Origin: Paguma larvata
Taxonomy: Eukaryota; Chordata; Mammalia; Carnivora; Viverridae
Assembly: GCA_030068075.1 (NCBI GenBank)
Contig: CM057833.1
Span: forward strand, 45,961,587-46,025,586
DNA: 64,000 bases
Direction: 5' to 3'
Shown here: positions 10,754 to 20,594 of the stretch, piece by piece
How the letters are laid out: the number at the start of each line of letters is the position of its first letter
How positions within the stretch are numbered: the first letter of the stretch is position 1
Program-made: the position numbers and the translations under genes
The notes under the pieces: model-generated
The model's database searches: none
Told to the model about the DNA's origin: nothing
Seen by the model: the letters and a program-made list of their open reading frames with translations, nothing else

Positions 10754-10869
10754 AAAAGATGTTTATTATCATTTCTGGTTCCTCTTCCAGGATTGTCTAT
10801 TCGTGACCTTTGCCCATTTCCTACTGAAGTCAGGACCATCTCATAAGGTTGTTCTGTGTACGAACTGCA

Positions 10870-11100
10870 CCAAGATAAACAGGGTGTAGTGGCTAAAATC
10901 AAGTCTGACTCCAGTCATCTACCTGTGCACCATCAACTGAGGAGGGACACAGTTTTCTTCTTACAAAGACTCCTGCATACCTGTGTACCTGGCAAGTCTG
11001 CACTGCAAGACTGGGTCCAACTACATGGAGTGCCTTTTTCTAATTTATCTGCCCAGAGGGGGGGCGTCCTTTTTAATTTGCACAAAAGTACCTAGCTAAG
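10870..11100 (+). repeat. Unassigned dispersed repeat, copy A
   Basis: This block interrupts an old L1M (flanks 'gcccatttcctactgaag' and 'ctgatcaatttgtctcagttc'). It shares an ordered set of words with 12750-12956: 'ttttcttc', 'tgcaagac', 'gtccaacta', 'tctgcccagaggg', 'aatttgca'. Copy A is longer at the left. No coding potential is claimed. Family unknown to me; it is younger than the L1M. Confidence 0.5.
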
Positions 11101-11449
11101 GCATTGATTAGATCATTGTTTTTCTGATCAATTTGTCTCAGTTCTTTATATAGTAAAGCTATTAACTTTTTGCATATTATTTTGTGCTGTATTTTCCTTG
11201 CTTACTATTTTGTATTTGTTCCACTCATAAATTATTTAAATGCATTCCATATTGCTTTTCATTAATGAAACCTACATGGAGTTCTAAGTGGCTTTCTTTC
11301 TCTTCCTTTTTCTACTGAATATTCTTTTGAGAGTGGTGAGATATGGGAAGAAGCATATGAAAGTTACTTCCTTGAATGGTTAATCCCTGATGTCAAAGGC
11401 CAGCGCTAGCTATTTGGGGGAACATCTATGTCTACCTCATCTATCCAGC
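11101..11449 (+). mobile_element. Old L1M 3' fragment (part 2)
   Basis: Resumes the L1M pattern 'cagttctttatatagtaaagctattaactttttgc'. AT-rich with no ORF. Confidence 0.45.
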
Positions 11450-11580
11450 CATTTAATCAGTATTAATTATTGAGCACCTGCTATCCAGGAACTGTGCTAG
11501 AATTTGAAAATGCAAATTCTAAGAAATAAATAAAAAGAAACAGCTCTTTCTTTCATGAACTTACTTTGGACACTGTGTAC
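11450..11580 (-). repeat. L2 LINE fragment
   Basis: 'attattgagcacctgctat...gaactgtgctag...cttgaactta' order, a reversed L2 3' end. Confidence 0.55.
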
Positions 11581-11589
11581 TCAAGTTTA

Positions 11590-11830
11590 AAGTAACTATC
11601 AACACTAGCTAACATTTATGAGTGCTCACAGGGTGCTAGGCACTAGTCTAAGTACTTCCATGTGTTAGTTTATTTACTTTTCTCACCAACCTGTGAGGAG
11701 GTAGGTATACTCTTGTCCCCATTTTAGAAGTGAGGAAACTGAGGCATGGGGAGTGCAAGTAACTGGATCCAAGATCACACACTGACAAGTAGCTTTGCAC
11801 CCAGACGTGTCAGCCCACTTGCCTTCCTAC
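11590..11830 (-). repeat. MIR SINE, nearly full length
   Basis: Reads through the reversed MIR: 'gtgctaggcactagtctaag', 'ccccattttagaagtgaggaaactgaggca', 'aagatcacacactgacaagta'. Well preserved for a MIR. Confidence 0.8.
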
Positions 11831-12299
11831 AGGACTCTCAGAGATTGGTCCCTTGAACTGCCTGCTCCGCCCCTCTCCTTATTTCCAGATGGTTGCCCCT
11901 AAACAGCAGGCAGTGGGTGGACAATAATCATAAATGGCAGACACTCGAGTCTCTCAGTCAGGGACTCTGCTCCTACCAACAGCCTCCTTCTCCACTGGTC
12001 AGTGACCCCCAACTTCTGACATGGTCTTGTCTCCTGGTGCCAATCAGGGCTTGTGCTTCTGTCTCCATTCCTAGTTTTGACCCTTCTTTGTTTCCTTCTA
12101 CAACTCATTCTCCTCCTTCTGCCCCTGAAGAGATGGAGTCTTTGGAGGCACAGTGCTAGTTCTTTTCCCCTTTCAGTCTTTTACCTTACCCCGGGCACCT
12201 GCATCCATGTTCGTGGTTTTTAAGTACTACTGTCAGTGCCTTTCAAAACCCATATGCCAATGCTTCCAGAATTCCCAGCTCCAGCCCATAAAACAGCAG
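11831..12299. other. No gene recognised
   Basis: Includes overlapping ORFs of 88 (plus) and 69 (minus) codons without recognisable content. Confidence 0.3.
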
Positions 12300-12720
12300 A
12301 CATCTATATCCAACTCCTAGCTGAACCCAACATGTCTGAAAACGATACTCACCAATTTCGCTCCCACCAAAGATGTTCTCACTGTGTCCTCTGCCACAGG
12401 GAACAAATGGTACCACCAGTCACGAAAGCCAGAAACCTGGGAACCATTCTTGACACCTCCCTCCTCCTTACCACCTTCATATTTGAATCCATCCCCAAGT
12501 CCTACTGATTCTATATCCTAAGTATCCCTCTAAAGCACTCACTTCTTTCCATCACCCCCACTATGCTATAACCTGCACTCAGTCCAAACTATCTTTATCT
12601 CTCACCTAAGACTCTTCGATTGTTTCCTTTCCTCTACTCCCTCCTTTTCAGTCTGTTCTCTGTACTCCAGTCAGTGATCTTTTTAGAATGCAGTATGAGT
12701 ATGTCATCCCCTGAAAAATA
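12300..12720 (+). repeat. L2 LINE 3' region (part 1)
   Basis: Decayed end of L2 ORF2 and 3' UTR: 'gtcacgaaagccagaaacctgggaaccattcttgacacctc', 'aagtcctactgattctat', 'gatctttttagaatgca'. A 90-codon ORF at 12236-12508 is a remnant of it. Confidence 0.65.
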
Positions 12721-12724
12721 TATT

Positions 12725-12956
12725 TTTCAACAATTTACCTATGCTCTTGTCTCGTATGGGGATGAGGTTGTGTCATTAGGGAGAAGGGGTTCCTTTTTCT
12801 TCATGCAAAGGTTCTCACCAGCCCATATGCCAGTCTCTGCAAGGCAGGGGTTAGTCCAACTAGAAAGGATACTATTTTATGTCTGCACAGAGGGCATGCC
12901 CTTTGCTAATTTGCATGAAGGCCAAAATATTTAATAAGCTTGAAAGGCTTCCATTG
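12725..12956 (+). repeat. Unassigned dispersed repeat, copy B
   Basis: Inserted in L2, splitting 12300-13340. It shares the ordered words listed for 10870-11100, plus 'gggcatgccctttgctaatttgcat'. This shows that the two blocks are copies of one element and not chance similarity. Confidence 0.5.
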
Positions 12957-13340
12957 TCTGTCTTCAGCCCACTTCTCCACCTCCATGTAGTACCACCTTC
13001 CCCTTGTTATCTATATTCTAGCCATGCTGGTCTACTCTCAGGTCCTCCCTGTGCTAACCACACTCCCTTTGCCCCAGGAGCTTTGTACATGCTGTTCTCC
13101 CCTTCATAAATAGCATCTACTCATACCCTGCATCTCAGATTAAATGTCAATTCCTTAAGAATGTGACTCTTGCTAAGACTAGGTCAGAATTCTATACATG
13201 CTCATTTTCTGGACAACACCTCATTTTTTAAATTGTGCCCTTATTTATGTGATTATATAGTTAATAAGTATCTCTGCCTCTTGCCTTTAAGTTCCACAAA
13301 GGCAAGAAATCTATCAGATTGTTGGCCTCCCCATTCACGT
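12957..13340 (+). repeat. L2 LINE 3' region (part 2)
   Basis: Continues L2: 'ctccctgtgctaaccacactccctttgcc', 'catgctgttctcc', 'attaaatgtcaattcctt', 'aagttccacaaaggcaag'. Confidence 0.6.
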
Positions 13341-14214
13341 AAGCAACAGAAACTGATTCTAATAGCAACATGCTCTACTCTACTGAGCTAACCGGCCAGG
13401 TGCTAAGAAACTGACTCTAGCTAAACTTAAGAAAAAAAAAATTATTGGAGGATATGAGTAAGTTCGTGGACTCAACGGGAAGGCTGGAGAACCAGATTCA
13501 GAAAATGGTAAGCAACTAAGGTTTGCTGGACAGTAGGAACATGGGCAAAGTCAAGCAATGAGACAGACTGATTGAAACGCCCCACTGGGGCTGCTGCCAG
13601 TAGGTACGTGGTACCCAAGGCGAGCAGTTGTACACATTGCTGGGAGTAATTGAGCAGGTGGCTTGATGTCTGCCTTCATGTCTGTTAGACCAGTGTCCAC
13701 GGCAGGAAGGTTCAATGGCTGTGCCAGGTCACGTGCCATATCCCACCAGCCATGGAACAGGGCCATCAGGCAACCCACTAAGATTCACATAATGACATGT
13801 TTCCCCCATTTGAGAAGGTTATGGGGATGTAAGGTAAGCAGGAAAAAAACAAACAAACAAAAAAAAAACCAAAAAACAAAAAACAAAAAAAACCCAAAAC
13901 CAAAAAGCAAAAAACCAACCAAAAACACAAAAAAACACAAATGAACACCAAAGAAACCATATATGTTCAATTCATGAAATATCCCCCCAATTAGCACACT
14001 ATCTGACTTAAAATAAGACAAAACATATTTGAAGGAATGAATGAGTGATCTACCCTCAGCATCCTTAAAGACACAGGTTGTCCAACTTGGGACTGCTTCA
14101 GGATAACCACCTACAGTCATTCAGGGTGTCTACACTGCAGGTATACCCAAGAACCAGGTAAACTGGCCATCTGGTCAAACTTATTTAGGCAAGATCAGAA
14201 GACAAGAGCTCTGT
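13341..14214. other. No gene; contains an A/C-only tract
   Basis: Apart from the low-complexity tract at 13838-13950 I recognise nothing. ORFs of 93 (plus) and 111 (minus) codons are created by that tract. Confidence 0.3.
13838..13950 (+). repeat. A/C-rich low-complexity tract
   Basis: Over 100 bases made almost entirely of A and C in irregular (A)n(C)1-3 units, giving one very asymmetric strand (Lys/Asn/Pro-rich in translation). Confidence 0.9.
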
Positions 14215-14350
14215 GAGGTAGAATCAGTAGATACTATTAGATCCATCTGATGATGCAAATGTGAGGTTCAGGGAGGTGAACTACCACATTTAAGATCGCC
14301 CAGCTGAAAAGAGAGAACCAAGACATAAAGCATAACCTGCTGACCTAGTT
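14215..14350 (-). repeat. MIR SINE fragment
   Basis: Reversed MIR core: 'tgatgatgcaaatgtgaggttcagggaggtgaa...aagatcgcccagctgaaa'. Confidence 0.45.
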
Positions 14351-15090
14351 GATACCTTCCATATCACATTGTGGTTCAATGGCATATAAAAATGTGCTTC
14401 CCATCAAAACAATTGGATGGACAGAACATTCATTCCCACAAAGAGAATCAGCTAACAAGGAAGTTGAGAGTAGCAGGTAGTACTAAGGAGACGGAGTCGT
14501 ATCCAGTGTGGGAGCCCTGAGTGCACGAGGCTTCCGAGGGTTAGAATGAACCAGACTGGTGTCTCTGTCCTTTCTAAGGAGACACAATGCAATGCATGGG
14601 GAAGCTGAGCTGCCTGCTGTGGAACCACCAGTTAACGTGTTAAGACCACCGCTGTGCATCATTTCTCTTTCCCTTCTCACCCATCTCGGTTTGGCCTCCT
14701 TGCACAGCGTGGATGTGTATTTCCCCCGAAATTGAGGACATATGGCTGTGTGGTAACTGAGGATGCAACTCTCCTGCCTTCAGTGTACCCTAGCAGTGAA
14801 CGGGCCCAGCCTCCTCCCTGCTCTCACCCTCCTGACAATTCCTTCCTGACGACTGTCATTAAAAAAGCAATCAAGAAACCTCTGGTGGTATTTAGCAATG
14901 ACAGAATGGTTTCAAGAGGGCAACGACAGCTGGAAGATGTCCACCAGGATTCTCTATTGGTTGTAAAAGGAATTCCTCATGTTCGAACAGTCCTTTGAGG
15001 GATTCTATCTAGATCCCTGAGAACACGCCTCCCCATTCACGTCTTCACTACTTGGCATGGAGCCTGGGTCTCTGCCCTGCAGTACCGTAG
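14351..15090. other. No gene recognised
   Basis: Contains a 114-codon plus ORF (14654-14998) whose translation has no recognisable domain, with no splice or poly(A) context. Confidence 0.3.
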
Positions 15091-15094
15091 AGTG

Positions 15095-15335
15095 TAGTGG
15101 GAGAAAGCACAGACTCTGAGGAGGGGAGCCCTGGATTTGAACTCTAGCTGTACTCCTTGCCAGCGATGTGATTGCTGGAAAGTCGTTTCTTTTTGCTTCA
15201 GCTTCCTCATCAGTAGAACAGACAGCAAAGCATACTTCATGTTCATGGGGTTGTTGAGAAATAAATGAGATCATCAGGATAAGAATCCTGTAGCATGGTG
15301 TTTGCCATGTCCTATGTGCTTAATAAATGGCAGCC
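15095..15335 (+). repeat. MIR SINE, near full length
   Basis: Order matches MIR: 'gtgggagaaagcacagactctga', 'gaactctagctgtactcc', 'gcttcctcatcagtagaac', 'gggttgttgagaaataaatgaga', 'gtgcttaataaatg'. Confidence 0.75.
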
Positions 15336-15599
15336 AAACATATCGGTTCAACTTAACACACTCTCTCGAGAGTTTATTAGTTGCCAGGCACCCCGGACAA
15401 TCCAGTGTGGGTTACAGGAATAACTCCCCCAAGACTCTTCTTTTCCCCCTGGAAAGGCTTTGTTCAAAAGAGGACAGAGGAGAGGGCCATGGGAGAAAGA
15501 GCTCTTCTGTAACTAAACGCAAAAATGCACCCTGCCTTACAATTCTACAGAGGCAAGACAGTATATTGGTTAAGTGTACAGATTTGGGGGCCATCCTCT

Positions 15600-16145
15600 A
15601 TGTGGTCAACAGAATAATACCCCCCATCACCAAAGATGCCCACTCCTAATCCCCAGAATTTGGGAATATGTTACATTACATGGCAAAAAGAACTTTGCAG
15701 TTGTGATGAAGGTTAGAGACCTAGAGAATGGGATGATCTAATCTGGCATTATGTGGCTAGACCCAGTCTAATCATAAGTCCTCGTGAGTGGGGAACCTAG
15801 CCCAGATGCGGCCAGAAGGAGATGAGACCGTGGAAGAATGGTCAGAGGGATGCAGTGGGAGGACTCAGCTTGCCATTGGCTGGCTGCAAAGAGGAAGGAT
15901 GGGACTATGAGCCAGGGAATGTGGGTTGCCACTACAAACTGGGGAAAGCCCTTACTTTACTGCCAGTAAGAAACCAGAGATCTGGGATCCACAACCAAAA
16001 AGGAAGTGAATTCTGCCAACCACCTGAATAAATAAGAAATAAAATTTCCCCTGGCATTCCCCAGAAAGGAACACAGCCCTGCAGGCATCTTGAATTTTAG
16101 CCTAGTGAGATTTGTATTGCACTTCTGACCTGGAGAATTACAAGA
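15600..16145 (+). mobile_element. MaLR-type LTR relic, plus
   Basis: Begins 'gtcaacagaataatacccccc', then 'catggcaaaaagaactttgcagttgtgatgaagg', 'gaattctgccaaccacctgaat', and ends 'acttctgacctggagaattacaagataa'. This is a MaLR-like block order; the exact subfamily is uncertain. Confidence 0.55.
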
Positions 16146-16214
16146 TAACGCATGTGTGTCAATATAGCCAATTAGTAAAAATGAATATAGTCTGGCTTGC
16201 AAATTTACAAATTA

Positions 16215-16390
16215 GGAGGCAGCATAGCACACTGGTTAAGAACATAGATTTGAGAATCGATCTGCCCGGTTCTAATCCCGAATGTGCCACTTACTAGATC
16301 CGCGGCCATAGGCAAGTAATTTAATCTCAGTGTCTTAATTTTTTCATCAGTTACATGAATAATAATATAGCTACTCAAGCTAGCTAAAGT
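16215..16390 (+). repeat. MIR SINE
   Basis: 'gcagcatagcacactggttaagaacatagattt...gtgccacttactagatc...ggcaagtaatttaatctcagtg' is a clear MIR. Confidence 0.8.
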
Positions 16391-16754
16391 GAAACAAAAG
16401 ACTATTATAGAGACCTAATAATAATGTAATTTCAAAACCAAGATACTTATTTCTTTCTCACACCATGAAGGTGTCCCACTTGGCAAGGGCAGCTGTTTTA
16501 TAGAAACCAGGTGGGCTGTGGCTCTGCCTTTGTAAATAGGTGACTTCTAAGGTTGCTCTAACATCCTAACAGTGGAAGTCCAGGGACAGAGATGTCCCCT
16601 TAAGAAAGTACAGTGGAAGTGCTATTCGAATTGCTGGAGAGAGCTTATCCATTACTAGTTATTTTTTCCCCAGGTTCTCGGGGGCCTTGCTGTCATTCTA
16701 ACAAGAGTGATCATTTACAAAAATACTCAGTTTCGCATACTTTCTATCTAATCT

Positions 16755-16931
16755 TTTTTTAAACAGTTTTTAATGTTTACTTATTTTTGAGAGGAGAGAG
16801 AGAGAGTGAGGAGGGGCAGAGAGAGAGTCAGAATCCACACAGAGCCTGACCTGGGGCTCGAGCTCACAGACCGCAAGATCATGACCTGAGACAAAGTTGG
16901 CGCTTAACCAACTAGGCCACCCAGGCACCCC
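16755..16931 (-). mobile_element. CAN-SINE (SINEC_Fc type), minus
   Basis: GA-rich tract, body and tRNA-like head ending 'cacccaggcacccct'. It directly abuts a second SINE, and one TSD (ttctatctaatct, 16742-16754 and 17038-17050) encloses both. Confidence 0.88.
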
Positions 16932-17037
16932 TCTTTTTTTTTTTTAAGTAAACCTATCCCCAACGTGGGGCCTTCAACTCACGACCCTGATGTCAAGAGT
17001 CGAATGTTCCACCAACTGAGCCAGCCAGGCGCCCCTC
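16932..17037 (-). mobile_element. Short CAN-SINE variant, minus
   Basis: Poly(T), 'aagtaaacctatccccaacgtgggg', then a tRNA-like head ending 'ccaggcgcccctc'. It lacks the CT tract and sits tail-to-head against the previous SINE. Confidence 0.88.
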
Positions 17038-17087
17038 TTCTATCTAATCTATAAAATCAGGCATATTAGATAAGACTCTATTTCACA

Positions 17088-17262
17088 AAGGCGCCTGGGT
17101 GGCTTGGTCAGTTAAGCATCCAACTTCAGCTCAGATCAGGATCTCACAGTTTGTAGGTTCAAGAGCACAGCCTGCTTGGGATTCTCTCTGTGCCCCTTCC
17201 AGGGGCTCTCTCTTTTTCAAAATAAATAAAAAACCTAAACACACACACACACACACACATAA
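17088..17262 (+). mobile_element. CAN-SINE with internal deletion, ending in (AC)n
   Basis: Starts 'aaggcgcctgggtggcttgg'. The middle 'tcagagcctgg' region is missing, and the A-tail has grown an (AC)n microsatellite at 17239-17261. Confidence 0.85.
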
Positions 17263-17489
17263 GAAAAAACAGGAGTCTGAAAGACCAAGTAACTTCAAAT
17301 CTCATACATTTTACACTTAAAAAGTATTTCTCCCATTTAAGTGATATTAAAAAGCTAAAGAATAACACGACAATGTAAGAACAGAAATGATCAAGGAAAC
17401 GATAAAATAAACAGGAGACTAACCAGGGAGACAAGTGGAACAGACACCAGACAAGATAGAAATCAGGGTATTGGCATTCTAGGGTCACG

Positions 17490-17615
17490 CTGCCACTATC
17501 TACCTCACTTGGATAAATCCATTCTCCTCTCGGGGCCTCCATTTCTTCATTAGCAAAATGGAGTCATGGACTCAATGATCCTTTTTCCAGCCCTGACATT
17601 CTGTGATCCTATTTG
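17490..17615 (+). repeat. MIR3 fragment
   Basis: 'ctcggggcctccatttcttcattagcaaaatgg ... ccagccctgacattctgtgatcc' is the MIR3 3' half. Confidence 0.65.
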
Positions 17616-18179
17616 GAAAATAGTGAAGCCAAAAATATGTGAGCAGGGGAAAATGATATGATTTTAAAAACTGCTTCAATAAAGGAAATAGCAAGAGTGG
17701 AGAAAGTCCCTGACCGAAACGAGGAAACCAGATGAGCGGCCCACGGGGCTCGCAAGACAAGTCCTGACCTGTTTGGTGAGCCACACCTGATCCTCACATT
17801 CCTTCCAAGGGCAGTCGCAAGGCTGTGTACACGGCAGTGAGGAGGAGTTCTGAGAATTCCTGGAGGTAGAGACTAAACCCCTGCAAATAGCTAGTTCTAG
17901 ATAATCCTGCCCTCCGCAGATAGAAGCTGAGTTTCAAAACACTGGTGTGAGGAGTTCTTCCTTGATACAAGTGAAGAAGAGAGGTGTTTCAATCTACTTC
18001 GAGCACGGGAGAACAGCCTGGCTGGAGCAAAGACAAAGGTTCTCAACCCTGGCTTTGGCACACGGAGGATGTGTGATTCTGAGCTACCCAAGCTCTTTGG
18101 TCGTTTTTTTGACAAGTGAAATGGATAAGATCTATACGAGAAGAGCAAACTTAAGACACCCTGTACTCTAAGTGCCCAG
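17616..18179. other. No gene recognised
   Basis: Overlapping ORFs of 62-101 codons on both strands look random. Confidence 0.3.
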
Positions 18180-18330
18180 ATTGTTCCAGGCACTATTATC
18201 AATTACTCCCTTTATTATTTGCATTGATGAAAGAGATTTGTAGTTTCATTCACCAGATAGGGAAACTGCAGAGAGGTAAGGGACTTACCTGCCTAGTGGA
18301 GAAGGATTTGAACTCAGGTTTGTCATCACT
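18180..18330 (-). repeat. MIR SINE fragment
   Basis: 'ccagatagggaaactgcagagaggtaagggacttacctgc...gatttgaactcagg' is reversed MIR. Confidence 0.65.
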
Positions 18331-18589
18331 TGGGTTACTTCCAGGAAGCCAATGTCTCAAAGATGATTCACGTACAAAGAGCTTCTGTGAAGTATTAAGT
18401 GCAATAGCACAAAGACTCTTAGTCTTGAATTAATGCAGAAATTTAGAAATTATCCGGAAGGGATAGTCTATGAAGAAATTGGCATTTTCAGGGCTTTTTT
18501 CCTTTGTTTAGCTGCCCACTCAACCCTTAACCTGTTTATTTTGTAGGCAGTCAAGTGAGTTTTTTGAAGCGACTCTTGAAACAATGGCA

Positions 18590-18770
18590 GTCTGATTTAA
18601 TAAAAAGAATACTGGACTAGGGAATGCGAGACTGTCCAGTTTCCAGCTGTGCCACAGGAACATTCATCTCCAGAAGTCGCTCGCCTGTTCCATCGGTAAA
18701 ATGCGGGGCTAGGTTTGAGCAGCCAAGGTCTCTTGAGCTAAGGCAATTAATTCAATGACTCGGGGAAGCT
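18590..18770 (+). repeat. MIR SINE, decayed
   Basis: 'gaatactggactagggaatgcgaga...cagctgtgccac...cctgttccatcggtaaaatg' keeps the MIR order. Confidence 0.45.
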
Positions 18771-19894
18771 GAATGAGTGGAGTGTCACACTATTACAGTT
18801 GCCATTCTGGCCTCGGGCCCTTCCACTTTGAGGAAGCCAGCCTATACCCATCCCGTCCCCACCCCTCTTTAAGCCCCATCTGAACCAGAGAGGACTTGGG
18901 GGGAGGGGAGACTGAAGGGAATGTAGCTCTAGCAGGTGTGCTTACAGATTTAGGGATCCACCAGCCACAGCCCCAAGCTGGGAAGGCTGCTGCTGGAAGA
19001 TACGTCCCCCAATTCTTACTGGGGTTTCAGCCTTTGTGGGGTAGGCATAAACCACAGAGTAGGAGTGGGAGGAGGTACCATGGATGGATTCCAGGGGAAG
19101 AAATTCAAGTCCTGGATTTAGCTATTTGCTGTCAGGTGTAGCAACCACTCCCTCCTTTGTGCACACCCATTGTTGCTCCAATTTCCCAGAACTGCCCTAA
19201 CTTGTTTACCTGTAAGCTACCCAACAGTGACCTTCTAACGCACTCCATGTCACATACATGAATGCGAAGGAGTGAAAATGAGGAAATAAGCATGGAGGAG
19301 ACAGGTTGCCAGCTTTTACAGCTAACAGGAAGCCAAAGTTTTCAAAGTGTATTACTGGCGAAATTTTAGGGAAACATCCTGGGCGTGTGCCATCCCACAC
19401 TTCCACAGCCAGAGCGCAGGGCCCACTACAGACTAGCCGTAACTACATGGAAGGATTCTTTAACCCGTCTGGAAGCCACAATACTTGCCAATTAAGTAAA
19501 CTGCCAGGGGCTAAATGGACATAATCCCACTACTTCGAAGCAGGGCTGGCATTCAAAGGAACTATTGCATTTCTTTCTCCACTGGAGAGTCTTTAGAGAA
19601 TCTAACGCTGGTCCTCTTTCCCCATAACAGTAGCTAGTTCTAGCCTCCTCCTTCAGATCCACCCACATGCAGTCTGAGGGAGGCTTCCAAACAATCTTAT
19701 CTAGAAAGGCCAGTATTTATACCAGCCTGTTAATGCATCTCAGGAAACACCAGAGCGGCAAAATGAAATGCCTGCTCCTGAAAAAAAAAAAGAAAAGTGT
19801 TAGAATTTGAAATAAGAAACCCAAGCCCAGGGAAGTGAGAGGACCTGAAACTGATACAAATCTGGGGCGAGTTTTCACAAACTCCATCTTTTGG
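18771..19894. other. No gene recognised; DNA just past the TACSTD2 3' end
   Basis: ORFs of 66-81 codons without recognisable content and an A run at 19781-19791. No repeat family identified. Confidence 0.3.
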
Positions 19895-20594
19895 TCTGTG
19901 CCTTTTCCATATTTTATTACATTCGTGTTAAAAAAAACCACATTAGCATTATCGACGACAAAATATGTACAAACATTTTACAAAAGAAACATTACTAATA
20001 TTAGCTGTAATAAGGGCGGGCTGAAGAACAGACGCGGAGTTTCAGGGCGAGTCGGCCCTCAAACAAAGACATCTCAAATGTGCTCGGGCAGCTGAGACAG
20101 GCTTCTTTCCCGGTGACAAGCACATGTGGTCGTTAATACAAAAGACAGCAAATGAGGACACCACGCAGGCTCAGTTGGCGAACTCCTCTTCTCACCAGCG
20201 AGGCCATGACACAAGTGGAGCTAATCAAATAACTTAACCCAGGATAGTAAAAGCGCCGTTCCCCCCACCTAAGCGCATTTAAGCCTTCAACGTAGATTGC
20301 AAACGATGCTGGATTGTAATACAGACACGTGGTTCTTAGAACCCTGCGCCAAACTTTCCCTAACTCTTCGAGTCAGGTTTCTTGTTAGACTGAAAGCAAA
20401 GGAATTTTAGAAATGCTTCCTCTGAAGGCAGAAGTCAGAAAGAGGTGACCCTGAGACCTGAATCTATTAAATTTGGTGGGGTGGGGAGAGGCAGGAATTG
20501 GAAAAGAGAAGCGTCTCCTTTGGGCCACAAGTCAAGAAGCATGGCTCACTTCGGTCTGGGTAGCCCGCCCCACCCCCTCCTGCCCCGCCGGTAC
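19895..20594 (-). other. TACSTD2: TACSTD2 3' UTR (predicted)
   Basis: From the TAG stop at 20595 to about 15-25 bases past the only AATAAA. Roughly 0.7 kb with no SINE. The exact cleavage base is inferred. Confidence 0.6.
19913..19918 (-). terminator. TACSTD2: TACSTD2 poly(A) signal AATAAA
   Basis: TTTATT on plus gives AATAAA on minus, 677 bases downstream of the stop. I see no other AATAAA between it and the stop, so this is the probable main poly(A) site. Confidence 0.65.

Noticed and set aside
14877..14893. CTCF-like core (tctggtggta) and a similar partial core near 27250
   Set aside because: They lack the GGC half of the CTCF core, with two or more mismatches at key positions.
14654..14998. 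114-codon plus ORF in a repeat-poor stretch
   Set aside because: No recognisable domain, no poly(A) signal or splice structure, and length is compatible with chance.
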